Origin: Deltaproteobacteria bacterium
GTDB lineage: Bacteria > Desulfobacterota > Syntrophobacteria > Syntrophobacterales > Thermodesulforhabdaceae
DNA: 64,000 bases
Assembly (NCBI GenBank): GCA_019309115.1
Contig: JAFDGW010000002.1
Coordinates: 32,006 to 96,005 of the forward strand
Direction: 5' to 3'
The notes under the pieces were generated by a model. That model searched no databases. It was not told where the DNA came from and saw only the letters and a program-made list of their open reading frames with translations. Positions within the stretch are counted from its first letter, which is position 1; each line of letters starts with the position of its first letter. The translations under genes and the position numbers were made by a program. Positions 1 to 8,567 of the stretch are shown here, in pieces.

Positions 1-1814
1 AGACTTCGGTAGGCAAGAATCTCCTGAACAATCGGGTGCATTGGAGCCAGTGTTTCCAGTACACTCATGTCAGTGGAAGGGCCTGTTTTTGTTTTCTTGA
101 CGACAGGAAGCCCCAGCTTATCGAAAAGGATCTCCGCAAGTTGTTTCGGTGATTGAATGTTAAACTCAATCCCCGCCAGTTCATAAATCTTTTGTTCACA
201 ATCCCTTAGACGCTCATCAAGCTCTTTCGAGAGGTTCTTCAACACCTTAGTGTCCACACGTACACCACACCGCTCCATATCTGCAAGAACCTCAACAAGT
301 GGCATTTCTAACTCATAAAAGAGGGAAATAAGCCCCTCCTGTTCCAGCCTTTCTTTAAGAAGCGGCACTAGCCTGACCACAACCTCAGCATCTGCCCCGG
401 CATATTCCGCAGCTTTATCAACGGGCACCTCAGCGAAAGACAGAACTTTTTTTCCTCCTATGCCGGTAGATGTTAGTTCCTTGTAGGACAACATCCGCTC
501 CCCAAGATAGCGCTCAACAATCCATTCCAGGCGGTGAGCATGCTGGCCGGGTTCAAGCAGATAACTTGCTATCATGGTATCGAATTGGATACCCCTGAGA
601 TTCACCCCGTAATGGCTCAAAACAACCCGTTCATATTTAAGATTCTGACCATATTTCGGGAAACCATCATCTTCCAGCAAAGCCTTGAACTCACTCAAAA
701 TGCTGTTTACAGAAAGCTGAGAGCGACCACTTCCAATGTTGGTGTGTTCTGCGGGAATGTAGTAGGCTTTATGAGGTTCCGAGGAAACGGCCATGCCAAC
801 AATTCGGGCATCCATCGGGTTTTCTGATGTGGTCTCAAGATCAACAGATACGAAACCGGCCTTGCGAATCTGGTCAACCACGTTCTTCAAGTCTTCCACT
901 CTGAAGATCAGATCAACCCGTCTCTCATGTGCTTGCATCTGAATATCTTTGCTTTCAATGTTCAAGTCTTGCAAAAATTTCCTGAAACCAAGGCGATGGT
1001 AGATTTCTCGGAGCCTTTGCTTGTCGGCTTCCGTTGGGCTGAAGAAATCAGGCGTTATATCAGGCAAAAGATCTTTTCTGAGCAAGACCAGCTTTTTCGA
1101 CAGGAAAGCCTGCTCTCTGTATTCGATCAGTTTTTTTCTCAAGCTTTCCGGTTTCACATCGTTTATTCGATCATACAGCTCCTCAATGGACGAAACCTTT
1201 TTCAGGAGGGCCGATGCTCGCTTGGGTCCTATCCCGGGAACTCCAGGTACATTGTCGGACTTGTCTCCAACCAACCCAAGGAAGTCCGCCATCTTTCCAG
1301 GAGGTACACCAAATTTCTCCTCCACTTTTTTATCGTCATACACAGTATCTCTCTGAGGGTCCCACTGAATTATGCTCTGATTCTCAACCAGTTGATGAAG
1401 ATCCTTGTCGCCACTGACGATTACAACACTGAAACCCCAAGTCTTTGCCCATTCACAAATGGACGCAATTAGATCGTCGGCTTCGTAGCCCTCCTTCTCC
1501 AGCCTTGGAATGCCGTAAGCATCGCAAAGCTCTTTCACATACCCCAGCTGAGCCATCAGTTCATCCGGCATCGCTTCCCTTGTTTCTTTGTACTTGGGAT
1601 AAATTTCGTGGCGAAATTTGGGACCGAAAGCGTCAAAAAGAACGGCAATGTACTGGGGTTTTTTCTCCTTTAACACCTTATGCAGCATCTGGGCAAAGCC
1701 GAATATAGCCTGAGTTGGTGTTCCGTCAGGAGCTGTAAGGTGGCTTTTTATAGCAAAAAAGGCCCGATATACATAAGAACTACCATCAATCAGATAAATG
1801 GTCTTTCTTTGCAT
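1..1814 (-). CDS. polA: DNA polymerase I, N-terminal two thirds (3' end outside window)
   Basis: Replication and repair polymerase that removes Okazaki primers and fills gaps. About 604 codons are visible, read leftward from ATG at 1812-1814; the remaining catalytic part lies beyond base 1. The start reads MQRKTIYLIDGSSYVYRAFF, typical of the 5' nuclease domain (about residues 1-290), which also shows VSGDKDLHQLV and the helix-hairpin-helix GDKSDNVPGVPGIGPK. A 3'-5' exonuclease-like domain follows with an intact VSVDLETTS (D-x-E) motif, so proofreading could be active, and then the beginning of the polymerase domain (ERCGVRVD, FNIQSPKQLAEILF). The start codon overlaps the end of the upstream ttcA-like gene by 29 bases, so it is probably translated from the same leftward transcript. 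The family call is certain. The right-hand domain cannot be judged here. Confidence 0.95.
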   Translation of the reverse strand, partial: MQRKTIYLIDGSSYVYRAFFAIKSHLTAPDGTPTQAIFGFAQMLHKVLKEKKPQYIAVLFDAFGPKFRHEIYPKYKETREAMPDELMAQLGYVKELCDAYGIPRLEKEGYEADDLIASICEWAKTWGFSVVIVSGDKDLHQLVENQSIIQWDPQRDTVYDDKKVEEKFGVPPGKMADFLGLVGDKSDNVPGVPGIGPKRASALLKKVSSIEELYDRINDVKPESLRKKLIEYREQAFLSKKLVLLRKDLLPDITPDFFSPTEADKQRLREIYHRLGFRKFLQDLNIESKDIQMQAHERRVDLIFRVEDLKNVVDQIRKAGFVSVDLETTSENPMDARIVGMAVSSEPHKAYYIPAEHTNIGSGRSQLSVNSILSEFKALLEDDGFPKYGQNLKYERVVLSHYGVNLRGIQFDTMIASYLLEPGQHAHRLEWIVERYLGERMLSYKELTSTGIGGKKVLSFAEVPVDKAAEYAGADAEVVVRLVPLLKERLEQEGLISLFYELEMPLVEVLADMERCGVRVDTKVLKNLSKELDERLRDCEQKIYELAGIEFNIQSPKQLAEILFDKLGLPVVKKTKTGPSTDMSVLETLAPMHPIVQEILAYRS

Positions 1815-2598
1815 TTCCCACGTCCTTTTTTTCACTTTCCAGCGGAGGTGGTAAATACTCAAGGTTTACATGGCTCATTGCTCTGAAAATATTTCCTCGT
1901 ACTTTATCGTTAACACGATAAAGACTCCCCAAAAACCGGCGAATATGGGTGCGGGTGCTTTTCCCAGCTGACGGACAGGGATTTGGAAAGTGAGGCAAAC
2001 CAGTTTGCTCAACGAACCTTGCTATTTTATGAGAAGGAACCAGTGCTAGCGGACGAATAACCACAATTTCACCATCAAAAAAGGTTTGTTTTGGAACAAT
2101 CGAAGACGTCTGGCCGCTAAAACAGATATTCATAAAAAATGTTTCAATAAAATCGTCCTGATTATGTCCGAAAGCTATCTTGCGAAATCCAATTTTCCAG
2201 GCATGTCTGAACAGAGTCATACGCCGTAAACGGGAACACAGAAAGCAGGGATGTTCCAGGTTTGCCTTGCTATGGGCTTTGATGCCATGATCGGTTTTTA
2301 TAATGTCATAGGGAACATCGATTTTTTCAAAAAATTTTCTTAGCTCATCGGCAATCGTTGCATCAAAACCAAGATCAACATAGATGGCCCGTAATTCATA
2401 ATGTATCGGAACATGGCGCAGCCTTTCCTGCAAGAGCGTTAGCAAAGTGATGCTATCCTTTCCTCCGGACACAGCTACGGCTATATGGTCACCATCCTCA
2501 ATCAGGCCGTAACAATGCACTGCCTTGCCGAAAAGATGGCGCACTTCTTTTTCCAAGTAACTCATGAGGTCATCTCGGTATGGCTGAATCCTGAGCAT
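1786..2598 (-). CDS. ttcA: TtcA-like tRNA 2-thiocytidine synthase family (PP-loop, Fe-S)
   Basis: Cytoplasmic adenine-nucleotide alpha-hydrolase family protein. Members activate C32 of tRNA with ATP and replace its oxygen with sulfur using a [4Fe-4S] cluster. The 270-residue protein has the PP-loop SGGKDS at 44-49, a CFLC pair at C118 and C121, GHNQDD near 144, and a third cysteine C208 in NPCPSAG. These match the three cluster cysteines known in TtcA. Start: the GTG/ATG at 2598 overlaps the end of the VWA gene by 29 bases; an internal Met12 is an alternative. It sits between the VWA gene and polA in a tightly coupled leftward operon, which is not an obvious context for a tRNA modifier. It could be a TtcA paralogue acting on another substrate, since related PP-loop proteins exist. 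Confidence 0.8.
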   Translation of the reverse strand: MLRIQPYRDDLMSYLEKEVRHLFGKAVHCYGLIEDGDHIAVAVSGGKDSITLLTLLQERLRHVPIHYELRAIYVDLGFDATIADELRKFFEKIDVPYDIIKTDHGIKAHSKANLEHPCFLCSRLRRMTLFRHAWKIGFRKIAFGHNQDDFIETFFMNICFSGQTSSIVPKQTFFDGEIVVIRPLALVPSHKIARFVEQTGLPHFPNPCPSAGKSTRTHIRRFLGSLYRVNDKVRGNIFRAMSHVNLEYLPPPLESEKKDVGNAKKDHLSD

Positions 2599-3766
2599 TA
2601 AGGTAAGCCACGGCGCTTTTAAGACTACCTATGGTTAGGTCTTCCATGTGAAATATCGACGCAACCCGCCTAATGGTTATGCTTTCATATTTCCACATTT
2701 TCTTCGGAATCGGGTTCAACCATACGCTTGCTGGGAAAGCTTTCCTGAGTTCCTGCAGCCATTGATAGCCAGGTCTTCTTACCATAGAAAACATGTCGAT
2801 AGCACCAAACGAGGCCATGAGTTCTGAAGGGGCCATATTGGCATCGCCTATGATTATGAGCCTTGCATAAGGGCTATGACTCAAGAGATCTTCCCACTTG
2901 ACCGGTTTTGTACGGGGCGGATCAGCATAAACAGTTCCGTAGATGCAGTTATGAAAATAATAATACTTTACATCATCGAAAGTATCCCTGATTCTGCGAA
3001 AAATCAGTTTCACTAGCGGTATGTATGGCGTCATTGAATATCCACCGTTGTCCAGAAGAACGACCACAGAAACTTTGTTTCTTAGTTCTCGACGAAAAAC
3101 CAATTCCAATTCGCCGCCATTTCTAGCCGTCCTGGCAATAGTTTCGTCAATATCCAGCTCACTCAATGGCCCAACGGGCCTGAGACTTTTCATGGAAGAT
3201 AGAATTTGCCGTATGTTTTCCCTCGTTAGAGGAGCATCATCGCTGTAATCAACATACCTTCGTTCATCAATCACCTTGCTTGCAGTCCCGTGCATTCCGG
3301 AACCGTAAACCCTAACCCCACTCTCTGAAAACCCGCTGTGACCGTAAGGCGGTCTACCCCCTGTCCCTATCCAGCGATTACCGCCTTGATGACGGCCTCG
3401 CTGCTTCTGAACCGTTTCCCAGAACCGCTTAATTAGATCCTCAAGGGGTATCGAATGTACGACATCAGGAGGCAAATTTCCCTTGCGGATTTCTTCAGAA
3501 AGCCATTCCCTAAAAGGCTTATAAGTCAGGAGTCTTTCCCATTCTTCGGCAGTTATGCCACCAGAGCCGTCCAGAAAGTAACTCTTAAAAATCCTCTCGA
3601 AGATATCATAATGCTCCACTCGTTTTACCGTTACAAGCCGAAGCACCACGAAAAGTGTGTCTAGGTTCGTAACAAGCCCCTTGCTTAAAGCCCTGTAAAA
3701 GTCCATGATGGCATGCACACTTACAGGAACGCCTGCTTTCCTGAGTTCGTAGAAAAAAGTCAGCAT
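2570..3766 (-). CDS. VWA-domain protein, CoxE-like partner of MoxR ATPase
   Basis: A 398-residue soluble protein with no signal peptide or membrane segment. The C-terminal half (about 230-398) is a von Willebrand A-like fold. Its expected metal-site strand reads VVVLLDNGGYSM (D239, S244) rather than the canonical DxSxS, so metal binding may be altered. The N-terminal half is helical with no motif I recognise, and residues 120-165 are rich in Gly, Arg and His. The gene lies one base downstream of the MoxR-type ATPase gene, the classic MoxR-VWA pairing in which the ATPase and VWA protein act together as a chaperone or metal-insertion machine. The client is not evident; the neighbours downstream are a tRNA thiolase and polA. 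Function beyond the family pairing is unknown. Confidence 0.8.
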   Translation of the reverse strand: MLTFFYELRKAGVPVSVHAIMDFYRALSKGLVTNLDTLFVVLRLVTVKRVEHYDIFERIFKSYFLDGSGGITAEEWERLLTYKPFREWLSEEIRKGNLPPDVVHSIPLEDLIKRFWETVQKQRGRHQGGNRWIGTGGRPPYGHSGFSESGVRVYGSGMHGTASKVIDERRYVDYSDDAPLTRENIRQILSSMKSLRPVGPLSELDIDETIARTARNGGELELVFRRELRNKVSVVVLLDNGGYSMTPYIPLVKLIFRRIRDTFDDVKYYYFHNCIYGTVYADPPRTKPVKWEDLLSHSPYARLIIIGDANMAPSELMASFGAIDMFSMVRRPGYQWLQELRKAFPASVWLNPIPKKMWKYESITIRRVASIFHMEDLTIGSLKSAVAYLNAQDSAIPR

Positions 3767-3767
3767 T

Positions 3768-4631
3768 TCAGTACCGTCCCCGGCTGGAAATTCCTTTGAA
3801 ACGCAATATATCTTCTGTTCTCTTAAGAAGCGTTCCGATGAATGGAATATTCTTACCTCCGCCGGGGCCCTTTACCCCCGCTCTGCGCATTGCTCCTATC
3901 CAATCCAGTAACTCCGCCGTTGCGGGAGGCTTCTCAAAGTCCTGCTCACGCAATCGGTAAAACACCGTAAGGCATGCTTCAATAAACGGCTCGGGTATAT
4001 CTGGATAATGCAACCGCACTATAATGGCCATCTCTTCTGGTGACGGAAAGGGAATATAATGACAGAAACAGCGTCTCAAAAACGGATCAGAAAGTTCTCG
4101 TTTGGCATTACTTGTAATAACGATTATGGGCCTGTGCTTGGCCACCACCTTGTAGTTGATTTCACGAATTATGAATGAACCATCCTCCAGCACATCTAAA
4201 AGGTTATCTTGAGTATCTGAATCGGTTTTATCTATTTCGTCGAGCAACAGTACTCGTCTGTCATCGGCGGTAAAAGCTCTACCGATGGGGCCAAAACGAA
4301 TGTAGTCCCAGATGTTGTTTACATCGCGGCCACTATCCCCACTACCGAAACGGGAATCGTTAAGACGCAAAACCGTGTCGTAAACATAGCAAAGTTCTTC
4401 TCCTTTGAATGTAGATTTACATCGGGCTTCTTCCATGCGAAGGCCCAGCGCTCTAGCAATTTCAAAGGCAAGCTGCGTTTTGCCCGTCCCTGCTTCACCT
4501 GTGAGAAGCAATGGTTTTTCCATGGCAATGGCGATGTTCACGATCTCTTTGAGTTCGGGGTTTAGATAATATCTGTCGGTGCCATCAAATCTGAGTTCAT
4601 AACAATCTCTCATTTTCGATTTTACTCCCAT
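3768..4631 (-). CDS. MoxR-family AAA+ ATPase
   Basis: A 287-residue AAA+ ATPase of the MoxR/CoxD type, expected to form hexamers that remodel a client protein together with a VWA partner. Walker A is GEAGTGKT at 45-52, Walker B is VLLLDEIDK with D131 and E132, sensor 1 is VITSNAKREL, and DPFLRRCF carries the arginine finger. Length fits the family. Start taken at 4631 (MGVKSKMRD); Met7 is an alternative. It is the first gene of a leftward operon whose next gene, the VWA protein, starts one base after its stop. The upstream gap (4632-4855) is divergent with pgeF and should hold both promoters, but I see no strong boxes. Confidence 0.88.
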   Translation of the reverse strand: MGVKSKMRDCYELRFDGTDRYYLNPELKEIVNIAIAMEKPLLLTGEAGTGKTQLAFEIARALGLRMEEARCKSTFKGEELCYVYDTVLRLNDSRFGSGDSGRDVNNIWDYIRFGPIGRAFTADDRRVLLLDEIDKTDSDTQDNLLDVLEDGSFIIREINYKVVAKHRPIIVITSNAKRELSDPFLRRCFCHYIPFPSPEEMAIIVRLHYPDIPEPFIEACLTVFYRLREQDFEKPPATAELLDWIGAMRRAGVKGPGGGKNIPFIGTLLKRTEDILRFKGISSRGRY

Positions 4632-4855
4632 TCTTTAGCATCTGACTCGGACGGTCAACAATACCACATAAGAGAGTATCAGGGAACACTCGAAAATCCA
4701 TCGTTTCGTCAAATGACGAAGGTAGGAAGAACTCCTTAACGAGTCTTGGTCTCAGCTGATTTTCTTCCGATCACCTTCCACAAACTTCTTGACACATTGC
4801 CGTACTCTCGTGCAAAGGCATCTTGGTCCGGCTACTGAGGAGGAATATTAACCTT

Positions 4856-5656
4856 ATGTCTCGAACTCCAGATGCCTTAAGAATTTACAGAAAATCGCCC
4901 TTGATCAGAAAAGGTTCGTTTTGCCTTGTCTGTTCAACTTTGCTCGATCAAATCCCTGGACTTGCTTACGGCTTTTTCACCAGACATGGTGGAATCAGCA
5001 AGGGATATTATAAATCCCTTAACGTCGCTTATTCCGTAGGCGACGATCCGGAAAACGTCAGTAGGAACATAGAATTTATACGTAAATTCCTGGGATTTAA
5101 GTCCATAGTGTGGGGGCGCCAGGTCCACGGAACGAAAATCGTCTTTGTCAATGATGAGAAAAAGTGGCATTACCCGGAAGCCGATGCTTTTATTGTAAAG
5201 AGCGCTGGTGTGGGTATTATGATAAAAACCGGAGACTGTCAGGCAATATTGATTGTGGATCCGGAATTGAAAATAACGGCTGCGGTACACTGCGGTTGGC
5301 GAGGTTCTGTGAAAAACATTGTTGAGAAAGTGGTAAACATGCTGTGCTTAGAATTCGGTAGCAAACCTGCTAATCTTGTCGCTGCCGTAGGGCCTTCATT
5401 GGGTCCTTGTTGTGCCGAGTTTGTAAACTTCAAAAGGGAATTGCCCAAGCCCTTTTGGAAATACCAGGTGAGACCAAAGTTTTTCGATTTCTGGGCCATC
5501 ACTAAAAACCAATTAATTCAGGCGGGATTGACTTCAGAAAATATTGACATAACCGGCTGGTGTACTTTCTGTAATCCAGATCTGTTTTTTTCGTACAGAC
5601 GCAGGAAAAAAAGCGGTCGCATGGCGGCGGTAATAGGCTTTCGCAATATCGCTTGA
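4856..5656 (+). CDS. pgeF: PgeF/YfiH-type multicopper-oxidase-fold purine nucleoside phosphorylase
   Basis: Family known as polyphenol oxidase/laccase-domain DUF152. Members act as zinc-dependent purine nucleoside phosphorylases or adenosine deaminases, or as peptidoglycan editing factors. The 266-residue protein has the three metal ligands of the family: H91 in GRQVHG, C128 in TGDCQA and H145 in VHCGWRG. Start chosen at ATG 4856 because a GAGGAGG ribosome site lies 12 bases upstream; the same frame extends to a TTG at 4823 with no such site. The next gene, pyrK, starts 11 bases after its stop, so this gene leads a pgeF-pyrK-pyrD transcript that links purine salvage with pyrimidine synthesis. 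Which of the reported activities applies cannot be told from sequence. Confidence 0.87.
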   Translation: MSRTPDALRIYRKSPLIRKGSFCLVCSTLLDQIPGLAYGFFTRHGGISKGYYKSLNVAYSVGDDPENVSRNIEFIRKFLGFKSIVWGRQVHGTKIVFVNDEKKWHYPEADAFIVKSAGVGIMIKTGDCQAILIVDPELKITAAVHCGWRGSVKNIVEKVVNMLCLEFGSKPANLVAAVGPSLGPCCAEFVNFKRELPKPFWKYQVRPKFFDFWAITKNQLIQAGLTSENIDITGWCTFCNPDLFFSYRRRKKSGRMAAVIGFRNIA

Positions 5657-5667
5657 AGGAGAAAAAA

Positions 5668-6492
5668 GTGAAAAAGCATCAGGAAGAAGCCGTTATTCTG
5701 GACAACATTCCAATAATCGGACAGGACACATATCGTCTTATTTTGCAGGCGCCGATGATAGCTCGCGAAGCCCGTCCCGGTCAGTTTGTCATGGTCCGTG
5801 TAGATAAATCCTACGATCCATTTCTCAGGCGACCATTTTCATTCTTTCGCATAGACAAAGAAGAAGGCATAATAGAAATTGGCTACAAGGTGGTTGGTCG
5901 CGGAACCACATTGTTATCCCAGAAAAAGCGAGGGCAAACGGTTGACCTACTTGGCCCTCTCGGCAACGGCTTTAGGTTACCTCCGGAAGATACGAGCGAT
6001 ATATGGGTAATCGCAGGAGGTGTCGGAATAACGGCCCTGATACCGTGCTTGGAAGACCTAAGAATCAAACGTCCCAAAGCAAAAAGAGTGCTTTTTTACG
6101 GAGTAAAAACGGCATCCGAACTCATTCCATCGTCATTTTTTAAATCACTTTGCCACGAAGTACTTTATTCAACCGACGATGGGACGATGGGTTTCCGTGG
6201 AGTTATTACTGAGTGCATAGACTATCACGTTCAAAAGGGCGAGAAACTACCTTCCGTGATTTACGCTTGTGGGCCACTGATCATGCTAAAACACATCGCC
6301 CGATGGGCTCTGGCTCATTCTATACCAGGACAGTTTTGTCTGGAATCGATCATGGGTTGCGGGTTGGGTGCATGCCTTGGCTGTGCCGTGCCCGGCAATA
6401 TACGTCATGGCAACTCTGAAAAGGGATATGTTCACGTCTGTTTTGAAGGACCAGTATTTCCGGTAGAAAACATAAGATGGGACGAGTTGTAA
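5668..6492 (+). CDS. pyrK: Dihydroorotate dehydrogenase electron-transfer subunit PyrK
   Basis: FAD and [2Fe-2S] subunit that passes electrons from dihydroorotate oxidation in PyrD to NAD+. About 274 residues. The N-terminal FAD-binding barrel includes RPGQFVMVRV and DPFLRRPFS. The middle NAD-binding domain includes IAGGVGITALIPCLEDL, and the C-terminal cluster site reads MGCGLGACLGC followed by HVC, the CX4CX2C...C pattern of PyrK. GTG at 5668 is preferred because AAGGAG sits six bases before it; a TTG at 5653 is in frame but has no site. pyrD begins inside or just after the end of this gene (6477 or 6495), as expected for a co-translated B-type dehydrogenase. Confidence 0.92.
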   Translation: MKKHQEEAVILDNIPIIGQDTYRLILQAPMIAREARPGQFVMVRVDKSYDPFLRRPFSFFRIDKEEGIIEIGYKVVGRGTTLLSQKKRGQTVDLLGPLGNGFRLPPEDTSDIWVIAGGVGITALIPCLEDLRIKRPKAKRVLFYGVKTASELIPSSFFKSLCHEVLYSTDDGTMGFRGVITECIDYHVQKGEKLPSVIYACGPLIMLKHIARWALAHSIPGQFCLESIMGCGLGACLGCAVPGNIRHGNSEKGYVHVCFEGPVFPVENIRWDEL

Positions 6493-7430
6493 AAATGAAG
6501 GATGTAAACCTTTCGGTTACTCTGGGCCCTATTAAGCTTAAAAACCCAGTCATGACAGCTTCTGGAACATTTGGGTATGGCAGGGAATTTGCCGATTTAG
6601 TACCCCTTGAAGAACTTGGGGCAGTGGTGGTAAAAGGTATATCTCTCAAACCACGACCCGGTAATCCACCACCCCGAATTGTTGAAGCTTGTGCAGGACT
6701 CATAAATTCGGTAGGGCTTGAAAACCCTGGTGTAGAAGTCTTCGTAAAGGATAAGCTTCCTTACTTACAGAAACGCAATGTCCCGGTTGTGGTCAACATA
6801 TTTGGCGAAAGTGTGGAAGAGTATGCCGAGGTCGCCTCGATTTTAGACGATCAGCCAGGAGTTATTGCTCTGGAAATTAACATTAGTTGCCCCAATGTGG
6901 AAGCAGGAGGAATGGTTTTTGGGAGCAATTCATCGACGGCTGGTCGGGTTGTGGAAGCCGTCAAAAGGACTACGTCGAAACCAATCATTACAAAATTATC
7001 CCCGCAGGTAACGTCAATTGCCGAAATTGCTCAGGCAGTGGAGCAGGCGGGATCAGATATAGTAGCCTGTATAAATACCATTCCCGCAATGGCCGTGGAT
7101 ATTTATACTCGAACACCCAGGTTGGGTAACGTAATAGGTGGATTGTCCGGCCCGGCCATAAAGCCCATTGCCCTGAAATGCGTATTTGACGTCGTGCAGG
7201 CCGTTGATATTCCGGTTATAGGAATTGGTGGAATTGCCACCGCCGAGGATGCACTAGAATTTTTGCTGGTGGGAGCAAAGGCAGTTCAAGTGGGATCGGT
7301 AAACCTCACCAATCCACGAGCTTCCATAGAAATTCTTGAAGGAATACGAAACTTTCTAATCGAGCAGGGAATCAGCAACGTAGAAGATTATATCGGCACC
7401 TTAAAAGTTCTTAGCCACGGTGAGAACTGA
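6477..7430 (+). CDS. pyrD: Dihydroorotate dehydrogenase catalytic subunit, class 1B
   Basis: FMN enzyme of the fourth step of UMP synthesis, oxidising dihydroorotate to orotate with PyrK as NAD-linked partner. 317 residues from ATG 6477, or 311 from ATG 6495 just after the pyrK stop. The N-terminus shows GPIKLKNPVMTASGTFGYG. The catalytic cysteine of class 1 enzymes is in NISCPNVEAGG, and the FMN phosphate site is IGIGGIATAEDALEFLL followed by GAKAVQVGS. The use of Cys as base plus the pyrK neighbour defines class 1B. Its 3' end overlaps the convergent stress-protein gene by 20 bases. Confidence 0.95.
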   Translation: MGRVVKMKDVNLSVTLGPIKLKNPVMTASGTFGYGREFADLVPLEELGAVVVKGISLKPRPGNPPPRIVEACAGLINSVGLENPGVEVFVKDKLPYLQKRNVPVVVNIFGESVEEYAEVASILDDQPGVIALEINISCPNVEAGGMVFGSNSSTAGRVVEAVKRTTSKPIITKLSPQVTSIAEIAQAVEQAGSDIVACINTIPAMAVDIYTRTPRLGNVIGGLSGPAIKPIALKCVFDVVQAVDIPVIGIGGIATAEDALEFLLVGAKAVQVGSVNLTNPRASIEILEGIRNFLIEQGISNVEDYIGTLKVLSHGEN

Positions 7431-8397
7431 CCACCCACACAGCACGATAATGGACCATATTCAAAACCTTGTTGCTCACTCTCCCGATGAAGAATTCCTT
7501 AAACCTGGAAAGCCCTCTACGACCAAGAACGATGGTACCATATCCTTCTTGTCGGGCATATTCTACTATGGTCGCCGCCCGGCTTTTTACGCCACACACG
7601 ACCTTGGTGACGATGCGGTTTGAGGGAACTCCCTTCTTCTCCAAACAATTCCTGGCCGTTTCAAACACCTTTTCTATTTCTTCCTTGACCCTTTGAATTT
7701 CACCTGTTGCTCGACTCATCCATTGTTTTTGTTCGACCGGTGCAAAAGACCGTGCAATCCGTCCTCTTTCTGGAGCAATTCCACGAATTGCGTGAAACAG
7801 GCAGATAGATTCCAGAGGTAGGCCACAGGAAAAGGTATGCGCCACATGTTCTACGGCCTTCATGGCTCCTTCGGATAAATCCACACCGATAAGAAGCTTA
7901 TCGCTATCTACGGTTTTACCAACAATCCAGAGCGGTACATCCGTAAGACAGGCAATAAGCCTCTGAGTTACTGTACCTATAACGAAATCCGAAAGATTGC
8001 TCAGGCCTCGACGCCCCAACACAACAGCATGGTACCCTCCTTTCCTAGCTTCTGCCGCGATGTCTCTCTCCACCCCCTTCGACTGTTCGCGAATCTGAAT
8101 GCGAACACTCACTTGCTCATTATCGAAACCATTCGTTATCAGATAATCTTGCGCCCGCCCCAGAAACTCCTCTATGTTGCGTCTAACTCGAACCCGCCAC
8201 GCCCTGATAGCCTCACTTTGGGCCCTTCCTAAAGGATTTATCTCAAAATCCCAAAATCCCTCCGGAACGGGATCCCACACATGGAACAAATGAATATCCC
8301 AGTTACAAGGAGAAACAACAGACGCAACGTAACGAACCGCCTCAAAGGAAGTTTCAGAACCATCCAGAGCCACCAAAAGCTTATTCTTGGTACCCAT
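7411..8397 (-). CDS. Tandem universal stress protein (two UspA domains)
   Basis: A 328-residue cytoplasmic protein made of two Usp domains of about 150 residues. Domain one starts at LVALDGSETSFEAVRYV and ends with VVLGRRGLSNLSDFVIG. Domain two starts at LLIGVDLSEGAMKAVEHV and ends with IVLGRRGLSRFKEFFIG. Both carry the G-2x-G-9x-G(S/T) style ATP-binding loop of the nucleotide-binding subclass. Such proteins respond to starvation, redox or envelope stress, but the signal here is unknown. ATG at 8397 follows a GAGGAGG site. It is transcribed alone; the upstream gap separates it from a GC-rich mscS gene of different base composition. Confidence 0.9.
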   Translation of the reverse strand: MGTKNKLLVALDGSETSFEAVRYVASVVSPCNWDIHLFHVWDPVPEGFWDFEINPLGRAQSEAIRAWRVRVRRNIEEFLGRAQDYLITNGFDNEQVSVRIQIREQSKGVERDIAAEARKGGYHAVVLGRRGLSNLSDFVIGTVTQRLIACLTDVPLWIVGKTVDSDKLLIGVDLSEGAMKAVEHVAHTFSCGLPLESICLFHAIRGIAPERGRIARSFAPVEQKQWMSRATGEIQRVKEEIEKVFETARNCLEKKGVPSNRIVTKVVCGVKSRAATIVEYARQEGYGTIVLGRRGLSRFKEFFIGRVSNKVLNMVHYRAVWVVSSHRG

Positions 8398-8567
8398 GGC
8401 CTCCTCCTTGGTTTCTAATGTTTAATTTACAGTACCCCGAAACACTTATCATTTCAATAAAACCACGAGCCTGCTCGAAAAATAGAATCATGGTGCAGGG
8501 TAAGGGTTATTCAGAGGAGTATATGAAAGCCACAACACGCGGGACAGTCGATGTCGATTCACCAGTC

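Noticed and set aside
927..1472. Rightward open frames in 534-1886
   Set aside because: The opposite strand encodes polA without a break, so these are shadows.
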